Below are positions 50,465 to 62,500 of a stretch of 64,000 bases of DNA, one piece after another. This stretch comes from Corynebacterium canis (GTDB taxonomy: Bacteria; Actinomycetota; Actinomycetes; Mycobacteriales; Mycobacteriaceae): assembly GCF_030408595.1 (NCBI RefSeq), contig NZ_CP047080.1, positions 2,445,685-2,509,684 on the forward strand, given 5' to 3'. The translations under genes were made by a program, and so were the position numbers. The notes under the pieces were generated by a model. That model saw only the letters and a program-made list of their open reading frames with translations. It was not told the origin of the DNA and made no database searches. Each line of letters opens with the position of its first letter. Position 1 is the stretch's first letter.

Positions 50465-50838
50465 TCGCCGTCGTGGGTGATGCTCAGCTGTAGCTCCACA
50501 TCGCCCACGCTCGATTCGAGCCCTTTTGCGATGGCCCCGTGCAACATAAACGCCACCCGATGGTAGGCGTCCGCGCGGACCTCAATCTCCGCCCAATTCA
50601 CAGCCTCCGGCGCAATGACCGGGGGCTTTCCGTATACCGCCTGCGACCAGGCCTTGATAAACGCCTCCTTCGCGGCCCATCTACCAGCGAGATGTTCGGC
50701 CCTGCGCTTACCCGTATATTTGTTCGCTCGGCGTAGTTCGTAGGCGCTGAACACGGCGGCGAATTTACTGCCCGGCTGGGCCAATTGCTCCTGGAAGCCG
50801 GGGATGTGCACCATGTCGATGCCAACCGAAATACCCAT
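50413..50838 (-). CDS. acpS: Holo-[acyl-carrier-protein] synthase
   Basis: AcpS transfers the 4'-phosphopantetheine arm from CoA to the carrier domain of FAS-I. The 141-aa product has the conserved VGIDMVHIPGF opening (Asp8) and WAAKEAFIKAW (Glu58), both needed for Mg binding. The C-terminal SITHDGDYAAASVLL is typical. In mycolate-producing bacteria acpS is regularly near fas; here a deacetylase and non-coding repeats lie between. Its 3' end overlaps pncA in antisense by 52 bp, unusually long for a convergent pair. Confidence 0.92.
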   Translation of the reverse strand: MGISVGIDMVHIPGFQEQLAQPGSKFAAVFSAYELRRANKYTGKRRAEHLAGRWAAKEAFIKAWSQAVYGKPPVIAPEAVNWAEIEVRADAYHRVAFMLHGAIAKGLESSVGDVELQLSITHDGDYAAASVLLIDTPASRI

Positions 50839-51417
50839 GGCAAAATCTTACCCTCACAGATTTCTCAGCTGCAGGCGTTTGGGGCGGCTTTCCGGGCATC
50901 GTCGCCATTATCGACGGCCGCGCGCTGCACACTTCCACCAAACTGCAATTGAACTGGGACTATTTGTTTACTTTCATGCTTTTATCCGCACAATGGTGCG
51001 AGCGAATATTTCGGGCGATCAGTTGTGGAAAATCCCAGGTTTTGGTTTTTCCGGGCGGCGAACCTGAAAACCGCTGGCAGTTTGTGAGCTACCCGAGCTG
51101 CAGAGATGCGGAACTTCGCGGGTTCAGCTAAGATATTGCACAAGAGATACCCAAATTGTTATACAAAACCTTTTTGACGTATCGCAGCAACTATCACGCT
51201 CCACACAGGAATCGCTTCATTAAATTTCCCTCATTTTATTTTTTTATACATCCCCGGAAGTCTTGGCGTGTGATAAAGTCTAATTCGCAATTTACTAAAT
51301 AAATTTGCAGAGGAAAGTGAAGTGGAGCACATTTGGCAAGTGAGATGCGGGCCTCCTAGCAGCTACCGCCCCCAGCACACTAACGGCCTCGTCTATTTCC
51401 TGAAAGCACCATAAGGC
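50839..51417 (+). other. Intergenic region with a possible decayed coding frame and an AT-rich promoter zone
   Basis: On the plus strand the frame ending at the stop at 51129-51131 reads continuously back to about 50850 (TLTDFSAAGVWGGFPGIVAI, then IDGRALHTSTKLQ ... RFWQ-like end) and looks more coding-like than its surroundings. It lacks a usable start codon upstream, so it may be the tail of a decayed gene. From 51140 the DNA is AT-rich and probably holds the promoter of the deacetylase gene (TGTGATAAAGT near 51270). Confidence 0.3.
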
Positions 51418-52326
51418 ATGTACGGTCACATCCTGGGCACATGCGCCGCGGTCGCGCTCACGGTGTATCTCGCCCAACCCCGACAAGCGCGGTGGTTTCA
51501 TCGCAGCTTCCGCAACGGAAGAAGCATGCACCGCACCTTTATCGCCATAGGCAGCGCCGTATGCGTGGCGCAGGCGATCCTAGTACTTTTCCACCAACAT
51601 CAAATTGTCGAAGGCATCTTGCACACCTGCGTATGCGGCTGCCTCGGCTACCTAGTTTTCCTAATAGCCCACCAGAAAATCCGTTCTATCCAGGTGGTGC
51701 ACCCAATGCGGGTGCTGGCCATCGGTGCGCACCCCGACGATTTAGAAATAGCGTGCGGGGGAACCATTTCGAAGCTTTCCGACGCCGGACATATCGTGCA
51801 CGCCATCGTCATGTGCAACGGTAAAGTCGGCGGCAATGCCGAAGTGCGGCCCGGCGAGGCGCGCAACGGCGCGACCTTTATGGGCATCTCGCAACTCGAC
51901 GTCTACGATTTCACGGACACCGAGCTATCCAAGCACGAACTCGAAATCATGCAAACAATCGAACGTAAGATTGATAGCTTTCAGCCCAATGTGATCTTGA
52001 CGCATTCCCGCAACGACCAGCACCAAGACCACCTTGCCGTGCACTTTGCCACGCTCCGCGCCGCCCGCCGGAACCCCTCGGTTTTGTGCTACGAAAGCCC
52101 CTCGACCACCCGCGACTTCAATCCCTCATTTTTTGTGGACTTAACCGACTACGTCAATGTGAAACTGCATGCCGTGGCGCAGCACAAAGATCAGTTGAGC
52201 AAACCGTATATGGGGCCCGAGCAGATCAAGGGCATCGCCGCGTTCCGCGGTGCCCAGGCCAAGATGAAATTCGCCGAAGGTTTCGAGGTGGTGCGGCTGG
52301 TCGATTCCTCCCTCGCCGGCATGTAG
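51418..52326 (+). CDS. PIG-L/LmbE-family N-acetylglucosamine deacetylase with N-terminal membrane segments
   Basis: The 302-aa protein has two or three N-terminal hydrophobic segments (about 1-90) and a PIG-L deacetylase domain. The zinc-binding motif is AIGAHPDDLEIACGG, and the second motif is THSRNDQHQDHLAVH. PIG-L enzymes deacetylate sugar-linked GlcNAc, for example in mycothiol synthesis or surface glycans. The membrane anchor and the AHPDD plus HxxH-like pairs suggest a surface-polysaccharide role, but the substrate is not known. The ATG at 51418 is the first start in the frame. The upstream AT-rich region differs from neighbouring DNA. Confidence 0.85.
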   Translation: MYGHILGTCAAVALTVYLAQPRQARWFHRSFRNGRSMHRTFIAIGSAVCVAQAILVLFHQHQIVEGILHTCVCGCLGYLVFLIAHQKIRSIQVVHPMRVLAIGAHPDDLEIACGGTISKLSDAGHIVHAIVMCNGKVGGNAEVRPGEARNGATFMGISQLDVYDFTDTELSKHELEIMQTIERKIDSFQPNVILTHSRNDQHQDHLAVHFATLRAARRNPSVLCYESPSTTRDFNPSFFVDLTDYVNVKLHAVAQHKDQLSKPYMGPEQIKGIAAFRGAQAKMKFAEGFEVVRLVDSSLAGM

Positions 52327-52329
52327 AGC

Positions 52330-52490
52330 TGGGTTCGCGCCGGCGGCAATGTCGCGCCGCAGCCCAGCGGCGGTACCCAGCTGGAGTGCCCGGCCGCGAT
52401 GCCCGGCTGCGGTAACCAGCCTCGATGCCCAACTGCGATGCCTAACTGGGGTGCCCGACTAGGTTTCCCGACAGGGATGCCGCCATACCA
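52330..52490. repeat. Imperfect short tandem repeats downstream of the deacetylase gene
   Basis: A roughly 15-nt unit (for example CGATGCCCAACTG, CGATGCCTAACTG, GTGCCCGACTAG) recurs about eight times with variations. No coding frame is supported here. Confidence 0.55.
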
Positions 52491-52524
52491 TGGCCCGAGC
52501 AAGCGCCAGATTCCTCACTAGCAT

Positions 52525-52794
52525 TAGGTCGTGCACTACGCATGAAGTTTTTTACACCAGAATCGCGGATCCGGTGTAATTTTCATCGTCCGGGACCGCC
52601 CAGGGCCGCTGCCGCGATATGTTTTACACTGATTCGGGATTTTGATGTAAAAAATATCGGTAGACACCGTTCAACTCGGAGCCCGCCAATAAGTTGTGCG
52701 CGGCCTACCATAGTAAAATGCCGCGTTTTGCGAAACTTGGCCATAGTCGACCAAGGGTAGCGGATTTCAAGGCCTCAGCGGGGCTGCTACGGCG
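52525..52794 (+). repeat. Long imperfect direct repeat, copy 1 (non-coding, structured)
   Basis: This 270-bp stretch is repeated at 53116-53386 with many point differences. Two inverted motifs are kept in both copies: TTACAC...GTGTAA with a changed loop, and TTTTACA...TGTAAAA. The 3' half (from GGCCATAGTCGACC to GCTACGGCG) is nearly identical. No ORF is conserved between the copies. The intervening DNA (52795-53115) has no gene I can support. Confidence 0.85.
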
Positions 52795-53115
52795 TAAACC
52801 TTGAATTGTTCAACATATATAGTTTCATATACGCTACCGAGTTAAAAACTATGATCCCAGAATTAGGCTTGGCGGGCATCGGCCTGGCGGATTATCCCCG
52901 ATTTCCAGAGCTGTCGTGCTCGCGCCCCAGCCTCGGCGCCACTCGCTATGAATTCATAGCCTTCTCATTGGCTTTGGCGAAACCTTCCGCGTATCGTGGC
53001 ACGGAAAAGGCGGAAGCGCGGGGTTGGATCGAGTCACGTAGGGCGCTCGGCGGCGGGCTATCGGTGGTGACGGCGCAATCCAGGCGATCGGCGGGCCATT
53101 AGCCGTCCGCGAGAA

Positions 53116-53386
53116 TAGGTTGTGTGCTGCACATGAAGTTTTTTACACACGAAAGCCGGATTCTGTGTAATTTTCATCATCCGGGGCCGCCCAGGGCGTC
53201 CGCCGCGATATGTTTTACACAGATTTCGGGATTTTGATGTAAAAAATATCGGTAGACACCGTTCAACTCCGAACCCGCCAATAAGTTGCGTGCGTCCTAC
53301 CGTAGCAAAATGGCGCAATTTTGGGAAGTTGGCCATAGTCGACCAAGGGTAGCGGATTTCAAGGCCTCAGCGGGCTTGCTACGGCG
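53116..53386 (+). repeat. Long imperfect direct repeat, copy 2 (non-coding, structured)
   Basis: See copy 1 at 52525-52794. Here the first stem encloses ACGAAAGCCGGATTCT instead of CAGAATCGCGGATCCG, while the TTACAC/GTGTAA arms are unchanged. The second stem encloses an almost unchanged loop. Confidence 0.85.
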
Positions 53387-53535
53387 GAAGGCGTAGTAGC
53401 ACGAAAAGTGTTAGTTATATATCAAACTCTCACCCGTTACCCAGACTGCCCGCCCACCGAGCTGGCAAGAGCCAACAACACAGCCGGGCCAGGCGGACCG
53501 GCGGGCAACCTGCCCAGCCAGCCCCACCAGCCCAG

Positions 53536-53580
53536 CCAGACCCACTAGCCCCACCAGACCCACTAGCCCCGCCAGACCCA
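53536..53580. repeat. 18-bp tandem repeat just downstream of fas
   Basis: The unit CCAGACCCACTAGCCCCA occurs two and a half times with one change, inside a longer CCAGCC-rich low-complexity stretch (53500-53590). Confidence 0.75.
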
Positions 53581-53590
53581 GCGATGCCGG

Positions 53591-56500
53591 TTAAAACTCG
53601 TCGCTGGTGCGGAGCACGCCGTCGATAAGCCGTGCACCGGCGTCGAGCAGGATGGCGGCCTCGCGCTCCTTGGCGGAAGTGCCGCCGCCGCCAAGGTTGC
53701 GATCGACGGGGCGTTCGAAGAGCACGTCGCCACCATGCATGGCTCGCAAGATGCGCTGATAGCCACCATTTTCGCGTGCCACGGCGGCCTGGACCCAATT
53801 CGCCACGGCGTCACCGCCGCGTTCTTGGCGCAGCGCCTCAATAAAGGCGCCGGGGTGCACCACGCCGATCATTGCGGAAACGTGTCCGAACCCGAGGGAG
53901 GTGACAAGGCCGGCCTTGGCGGTGAAGGACAACGGCTTGCGCAGCCACACGAGGCGCTCGTATTTGGCCAGCACCGGATCCACACAGTCGAGCGAACGGT
54001 TCGCGGGCAGTAAACCGGAACGCAGCACCTGCGTCAGACCGATGATCTGGAAGGCCGCGGCGCCGCCCTTTGCGTGGCCGGTGAGCGTCTTCTGCGAGAT
54101 CACGAACATCGGGTTGCCGGGCTTGCGGCCCATCGCCGTGGCCAAGCGTTCGTGCAGGTCAGACTCGTTCGGATCGTTGGCCGTGGTGGAGGTATCGTGC
54201 TTGGAAATCACGCTGATTTCGTCGACATCCACACCCACCGCAGCCATGGATTTCGCCAGGCGGGACTCAGGTCCGCCCTGTGCCGCGCCGAGGGCACCGA
54301 GGCCCGGAGCGGGGATGGAAGTGTGTGCGCCGTCTGCGAACGATTCTGCGAATCCAATGACGCCGAGGACCGGCAAGCCAAGGTCGGCGGCCAGGGAACC
54401 GCGGGCCAGCAGGATGGTGCCACCACCGGCGGATTCCACGAAGCCGGCGCGGCGGCGGTCGTTGGCGCGGGAGAAGAAACGATCCTCGATGCCCTTGCCC
54501 ACGAGTTCGGCGGAAGGCGCGGTGGCCGCCATGTCGCCGAAGCCGGTGATGCCTTCGATCGAAAGGTCGTCCACACCGCCGGCGACCACAAAGTCGGCCT
54601 TACCCAGGCGGATCTTATCGGTACCCTCCTCCACGGAAACCGCAGCTGTGGCGCACGCGGCGACCGGGTGAATCATCTGACCGTAGCCGCCGACATAGGA
54701 CTGCATCACGTGCGCGGCCATAACGTTTGGCAGCGCCTCCTGCAGGATATCGTTCTGGCGCGGTTCCGCGAGGATGCCGTCCACATACAGGGAGCGCAGG
54801 GATTCCATGCCGCCCATGCCGGTGCCCTGCGTGGAGGACACGCGCGTCGGGTGAATCGAACGCATGAGCTCAGCCGGGGAGAACCCAGAGGTGAGGAAGG
54901 CTTCGATCGTGCATACGATATTCCACACGGCCACGCGGTCGAGGTTGTCCATCATATCGGCCGGAATGCCGTACACGGCGGGGTCGAAACCTTCGGGGAT
55001 TTGGCCGCCGACGAAGCGGGTCATGGCCATGCGGCGGGGCACGCGGATTGCGGAGCCTGCGCGCCGCACCACGATCCATTCGCCGGATTCCTCATCAAAC
55101 CAGGTGCTGGTGAGCTCCGGATCCGAGTCCACGAACGTGCGTGCGGTTGCCTGGTCGGCGACGCTGAATTGCAGGTCACGGTCCAGGTAGATGGTGGTGA
55201 GCTCGGGGGCGAAATTATCCACCATGCCGAAGTCATCGTGGTAGCGGCGGACGCCGATTCGTCCCATTACCTCGTCGTGGAAGCGCTCGTAGATATCGCA
55301 TTCGGCGATGTCCGCGCCGTCGGCGTCTACCCAGCCGTCCTCCCACCGGATCAGGCCCATGCTCCACGCGAGCTCCACCACGCCGGCGGCGGTGAGATCG
55401 CCTGTCAGTTCGGCATCGAAGCGGGTGCGTGCGGAGCCCAGCGGCCCGAGCTCGCCGGCGCCTACGATCACCACCATATCGTCGAGTTTTTGGGTCACCT
55501 TGCCTTCGAACGAAGGTGTGGTCGGCACGATGGGACGGTACGGGGTCGGCAGCGCGCGTAGGCTTCGGGGTTGCTCGCCCTTGGGGCCGCTTGCGGGCCG
55601 TGCGGCGTTACGCGCCAGCTCGGCAAGATCTAGGTCCGCCGCGCCGAGTCCCCCGGTGAAGTCGAGGATGACGGGCGCGCTCGCGGCGTCGGCACGCACG
55701 CTGGGCGCGATCTGCGCGACGAGCTTTTCGGCAATTTCTTCGGTAGAGAACGTGGTGACGCCAGCCGCCTCAACAGCCTCCACAAGCGGGTCGTTTCCGC
55801 CCATAAGGCCAGTGCCACGCACCCAGCCGATAAGCGCATGTACGAGCGAAGTGCGTTGCCCCCACACGGGTTCCGCATGCCAGCGCGTCACCAGCGCATC
55901 GAGCGCGGCCTTGGACTCACCGTACGCGCCGTCGCCACCGAAGCGGCCGCGGTTCGGGGAGCCCGGCAGCACCACATGAAGGCGATGCCCAACCTGCGTA
56001 TCGACGCCCAGCGCGGACAGCCCTGCGATAAGACGTTCGACCGCCCACAGCAACAGGCGCATCTCGTTTTCTGCGCGCGGGCCGGCGTCCGCCAGGGATC
56101 CCGTGACGCGCGGCGCGGCGAATGGGAAGAGCACAGATGGCACGAGCGCCGGCTTGAGCACCTTCTTTTCGCCGTTCACGGTGGCGGTTTGTTCGGTGCC
56201 GATCCATTCGATCACGGAATCGAGATCCGTGTAGGAATTCAGGTTCGCCGGGACCACCCACAGGGCCGCCTGGCCGCGGGCGTGGGTGCGGTACAGGTCC
56301 TTGTAGAAGGTCAGGCGCTTGTGATTCAGCGAGGAGGTGGTGACCACCACGGTGGCGCCGCCGCGCAGCAATTCGGCGGTGATAGCCGCCGCGATGGAGT
56401 TCGGCGATGCGCCGGTAACCACGGCGACCTCGTTGGCAAAGTCCAGGCCAGCGGTGGAACGGGCCTGTTTGGCCAGCTCATCCAGGCCCCAATATTCGGC

Positions 56501-59500
56501 TTGCCGCGCCACGGCCTCACCGGCACCGGTCACATCGGGGGCGATATCTTCGCCGAGTGCCACGCGGGCGAGGTCTTCGCGGGCGGAGGCCCAGCGGTCG
56601 TCCAAAAGCACGGCCTTATTGGGGTCGAAGCTCTGGCTGACCATGCGCGGCCAATCGGACCCCAGTTCGCGGGAAACCAATTCGAACAGAGCTGCGTCGG
56701 CTTCTTCGCCGGTGAGCTGCGCGGTCTTCGGGGCGTGGTCGAGGCCGAGTTGCGTCAAGATGGTGCGGGCGGTGGCCGCCAAGACACCGGCTTTACCGGT
56801 CACCTGTTCGGCAAACTCGCCAAGCGCGGCGGAATCCACCACGCCACCGGCACCGCCACCAGCGGCTGGCAGGGCGACGGCCACGCCGTGGTCGGCTGCG
56901 ACCTGCGCCACGGCGGCGTCGATAAGCGCGTCGACGTCGGAAATCGGCAGGGTGGCAAGGTCCCCGCCGCGCAGGGAGGCGCCTTCGCGCGCGCCCATGA
57001 CGACGGCGGCGGTCACGTGGTCGACCCAGCCCTGACCGAGCTGCCACGTACCGGTCACACGTTCGGATACATAGCTGGGCTTCTTGCCGGTCGGGCCGAG
57101 AATGCGGCGCAGGGAATCCGCAACGGCGTCGGAAAGCACGGGGCCGAACGCGGAGTAACCCTTGGCCATGCGGCCGACGGTTGCGTACAAATCGTTGAGC
57201 TCCGCATCGGCCGCGCCGTCGATGGCACCCAGGCCGAATTCCACGCCGAGATCGAGAAGCAGCTGGTTGCGGCGCGAGCTCACGCCCTCGACCAAGGTTT
57301 CGATCGAATCGCTGGTGCCCATCTGATCCGGGCGAACCTTGGTCCACAATGCGATCAACATAGCGGTGGCGTCCGCGGGGGTAAAGTCGAGGTCATCAGG
57401 GCGCGGACCAGCCGCGGCAGGCGCGGGAGCAAAGGTGGCTTCGGTGTTTTGCACCGCCTGGTTTTCCTCCACCTTGACCTCGGCGGGCTCCTCCGCAGCC
57501 TCCGCCGCGGGCACGTCGCGGGTGATCTCATCGGTGGCGAACACGATGGCGCGCTCGCGCTCCACATTGAGCACTTCCACGTCGACTTCGCGGTACTGCG
57601 GCAGCGCCAAGGTCTGGCTCATCATATTGGCGATGGTCGGCGACGAGCCCACACCAACCTCGACGAAACGTTCGACGCCAAGCTTGGTGAGCGCGAGGTC
57701 CTGGGTTTCAATCCAGCGCACAGGGGAGGCGAATTGCCAGGCCAACAGCTCGATAAGCACGGTGCGGGCCAGCTTTTGCTCTTCCACATCGTCGAAGTTT
57801 TCTTGGAGATCCGAAATGTAGGGCGAATCCACCACCGCGGCGATGGCGGCCAAGAAATCCTGGGTCAGCTCGAACGGGCGGGCGACCAGGTTCGGGATAT
57901 AGCGGCCGACAAGGACATCCAGGTCCACGGTTTCCGGCAGCAGCGAATCCAGGTGGCGGCGGAAATCGTCGACGCCGTCGCGCAGCACTGAGGAGTGGAA
58001 AGGCACATCGATGCCGGGGATCATGATAAAGGCGCGCTGGCCGGGGCCGGCCTTTTCCGCGGCTTCCTGCAGGGCCCGCAGGCCAGCGACGGTACCCGCC
58101 ACGGCGTATTGCAGCCCGGCGAGGTTGTAATTCACAATCTCCAGGAATTCGCCGGATTCCTTGGAAATCTCTGCCACGTAATCGAAAACATTGTCGGCGG
58201 TAAGGCCCATCTTGTTCGGGCGCAGCGCGGCGAGGCCGTAGTTGGAATTGCCGTGCTCGTCACGGTCCACCAAGCGGTGCATGGTCAGGCCTCGCCGGTA
58301 CACGATCTCCACCACGGATTCCAGGGATAGCACCTGCGCGTAGGCGGCCAGCGCGTTGTACTCGCCCACCGAGTGCCCGGCGAACAGGGCGCGCTGGTTC
58401 AGCGCGGACGCCTCCCGCATTTCGGCAACTTGTGCGACACCAAGGGTGGCCATGGCCACCTGCGTGAACTGGGTCAGGAAGAGCACGCCGTTCGGGTGGT
58501 GGAAGCGCTCGCCGTGCACGATCACTTCGTTCGGGTTATTGCGCACGATCTCCAAAATGGAGAAGCCCAGCTTGCTGCGGGTGTGGCGGTCTGCGCGCTC
58601 CCACACGTCGCGGGCGGCGGCGGAGCTGGCCATCGCCTCCATGCCCATGCCCTGGGATTGGATGCCTTGGCCTGGGAAAGCGTAAAAGGTCTTCGGCGCG
58701 GCCATCACGGCGGTGGCGGTGAGTACCGGGGAGCCGTCGACGGTGGCGGTAACCTCACGCACCTCGGCGCAACCGGGGCGGCTATCCACGCCCACGCGTT
58801 CGACATTGAATTCGACCTTAGCGCCGGGCAGAATCGGCGAAAGCATGGTGGCGGTGTACTCCACCACGCGGCCGGAGGAACCTGCGGCAACAAGCTCGCC
58901 GATGGCGGAGGTCCACATGCCATGCACGATCACGCCGGGCAATCCTGCCAGCGCGGCGGCGGTATCGGAAACGTGGATGGGGTTGCGGTCGCCGGTAACC
59001 ACCGCAAAGGAACGCAGGTTCGTCGGCGCCTTGACCTGAACAAATGAGCGGAACGAGTGCGGGGTATTCACCACGGAAGGCAACGCAGAGGTGTTCGTAC
59101 GTGCGGTGGATTTCCCGGTGCGGCCGCGCACCGCAAATCGTTCAGTGAGCGTGGCCAGCGGCTCGCCGTCGCAGGCGACCCGGCAGCGCACCACCATGAT
59201 GCGTCCGATATCGGTATCGGTGACCTCATCGGTGCTCGCGGTAACAATCAGCTCATTGTCGGTGAATTCCGGCAGCTCGCGCAGCAGGGTGACGTGGTGT
59301 TCCAGGTGCACCAGGCTGAGCATGCCTTCCACCACGCGGTGGTCTTCGGTGCCCGGGATCATCGCATCGTACACAGCTGCAAATACTGCGGGCCAGGCGC
59401 GCCCAACCAATACGTCTGGGGCGACCCCGCTCGGCGCCACCTCCAGCGGCAGGAAACCGGCGGTGACATTGATGTAGTTGGCCACGTGATCGGCGTCGAT

Positions 59501-62500
59501 GCGCGTGGTCCAGGTGGCCACACCGTTCGTTACCTCCGCGAGGGTGCCGCCCGCCGCGATGCGCGTGAGTTCGGACATTGCGGCTTCCGCGTCCTCGCGG
59601 GTCACCTGCGGCACGGCGCTGCGCAGCTCCGGAACAGTGATTCGAATACGCAGCTCGGCAACGGTGCCAAAGGCTGTCGAACCTGCGAGCGGAACGACGA
59701 GTTCCGCGTGCGAGTCATCGAGTTCCGTAAGTGTGGCGCCGGTGGGATGCGAGGCGCTCTTGCCTTCGATCACCCATGCGGATTCATCGCCGAGGCGCGT
59801 AATCAGCGAGACCGTGTTGCGGCCCGCCCACCAAGTGCCCGGCGCGGCGATAATGCGTTCGATTACACCGGCGGGTTCGGCCTCCACCGGGGTCAGGCGA
59901 TCGATGGTGGCCTGGTTGAAACGCGCAAGTAGATCGGCGATCGGCTCATCCACCTGCGTAATGCCCGCAACGGCCGCAGGTCCGGGGATAACGCACACTT
60001 CATCGGCAGAGTAGCGCGGGTCGTGCGCCTGCCACAGGGAATCCGAACGCCACCAACGACGCACGTCCGCATCGATCACAGGTACGAAGTTCACGGGCTT
60101 GCCCGGGGTACGCGCCAATTCCAAGAACCAGGCAACGTCCGCGGGGTGCAGCGTATCCGTACCCGCGTTCGGATACGTGGCCAGCAGCGTATCGACGACC
60201 GCCGCTGCCGGACCCTGCACCGCAACCTGCGGGGTGAACAGGCCATGGTCTACATCGCTCAAACGAGCCTCGGTACGCTCGATCATTTCTTCGAAGCGGC
60301 GGCGCCACGACGAGTCGATCCACTCCCCCTCGACCGGCCCGGAAAGTTCTAGGTAGCGGCGCAGCCACTGCTCGTAGGTCATGTCCGCAAGATCGCCAAA
60401 GTACGGCTTGCAGGTGCGGCCGATGGCCTCAATGATTTCCGCGCGGCGGGCCTGCACGGCCTCGTTGTCCCCCGCCACCTCGTCGAGCAAGCGGCCCGCG
60501 CGGGCGAAAGAGTTATCGATCTCATGCAGGTCCGCACCGAGCTGGGAGCGGCCGGAAGCCATACCATTGTTCGCCTGGCCAGCGCCGACCCATTCGTCCG
60601 CACCCTTGGTGTCCACCAGCAATTGTTTGACGGCCGGGGAGGTCTTGGCCTCCTTGGCAGCCATCGCCGCGGTGCCCACGAGGATACCGTCCACGGGCAT
60701 CGCGGCCAGCCCGTAGGCTTCCGCCCACGCACCGGTAAGGTAATCGGCTGCGCGTTCGGGCGTGCCAATGCCGCCACCAACGCAGAGCACCACATTGCTG
60801 TGCTCGCGGATGCTGGCATAGGTGGCGATCAGCAGCTCATCGAGATCCTCCCAGGAATGGTGTCCGCCGGCCTTACCGCCCTCCACCTGCATAATGATCG
60901 GCACGTCCGGAACATCCTTGGCAATGGACAATACATTGCGGATGTGCTTGACCGCACCCGGTTTGAAGCACACCCACGGGAAGCCCTCGGCACGCAATTC
61001 GCGGATAAGTTCCACGGCCTCATCGTGGTCCGGCATGCCGGCGGTGATCACGATGCCATCGATCGGGGCACCGTTCGCGCGGGCGCGGCGCACCAGGCGC
61101 TTGCCGCCGACCTGCATCTTCCACAGGTACGGATCCAGGAACATGGAGTTGAACTGGGCGTTTACGCCGGGCTCTAGCAATTCATCGAGCTGCGCAAGGT
61201 GCTCGTCCAAAATCTCCGGGGTGACCTGCCCGCCGCCCGCGAGCTCGGCCCAGTGCCCGGCATTGGCGGCGGCCGCCACGATCTCCGGATCCACAGTAGT
61301 GGGCGTCATACCGGCCAAAAGCATGGGCGAACGCCCGGTCAGCCGGGTAAAGGCGGTTTCCACATAAGGTTTCGGACCAGCAATCACGCGCGGGAGGAAG
61401 GTGGAGTAATCGACCGGGTCGGCGGGGGCCTTTCCGGCGTCGAAAAGCGCCGCGTGGCCCTCCGCGCTGGAAACGTCCAGCACGCCGATGCCACGGCCCG
61501 CCAGCGCGGCGGTGGTGAGCGCGGAAACCCCGCCCGAGGGGCCGATCTCCAAGATCCAACGCGCGCCGCTATTCGCAGCGTTGTTCGTCTCCGCAAGCCA
61601 GTCCACGTGATCCACAAGGATCTCCTGGGTCAGGGACCGCGCCACCTCCGGATCCAAGCCGCACTTCTCGGCCAATTCGCCAGCCAGATCGACGGCAGGG
61701 GCGAGCGCCGGATGGTGGAACGCCACCTCCACGTTCAACGGCGTAAACACCGGGGAAAACGGCCTGCCGCCGCGCACCTTGGCGGCCACTTGTTCGGCAT
61801 CGCGCTCCGCCAATTCAGCGAGGGTATCGCACACCCTAGCGACGGCTGCGGGACGGCCGGAAATGACAAAGGAATCGAACCCATTGCGCAGGCCCACGCA
61901 CGGGCATTCGGCGATGTCCGTGGTGCCGGCGGGGTACAAGGCGTCGATAATATCCACGAGCTGCTGGTTGGTCACGCCCTGCACCATGACCATCGGGCGC
62001 TTCTCCCCCTGCACAATCAGCCCGGTAGCCAGCGCGGTATGCGTGGCCACGGCGCCCACCAGCTCCGCGTAGGCCAGCACCTCGGCGGCACGGGACGCAT
62101 CCTTAAGCAGCGGCCGACCCAAAATTCCTTGCGAATGCCCGATGACTGCCACGGCGGCCTCCGCATTGAGCCCCTGCGCCTCCAACGTCATCAGATTGGC
62201 GATCTGCGACAGGAAAATGCCGGGCACGCTCACCACCGCGCGCGAATAATCCAGCGCCGGCTCCTCCTGCGCGGCCCACTCCAAAGGGTGGAAGCCTTGC
62301 GGGCGGGTGCCGGCGAGGTCATCCATAACGGGAGCGATAAGTTGCGCGGCGGCGTCGACGATCTGGCGAACATCCTCACGAACCCCGGCATCCAGCGACT
62401 CCCGCAGCGTACCCATCCAATCGAACCCTTGCCCGGCAAAACACAGCGCAAACGGCTCGTCGCGGAGGCGGCCCAGCAGGCTTTCCCCATTGGATGCAGT

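Noticed and set aside
54074..57991. Plus-strand frames of up to 717 codons opposite fas
   Set aside because: They are shadow frames of the FAS-I gene, whose minus-strand domains and active sites are unambiguous.
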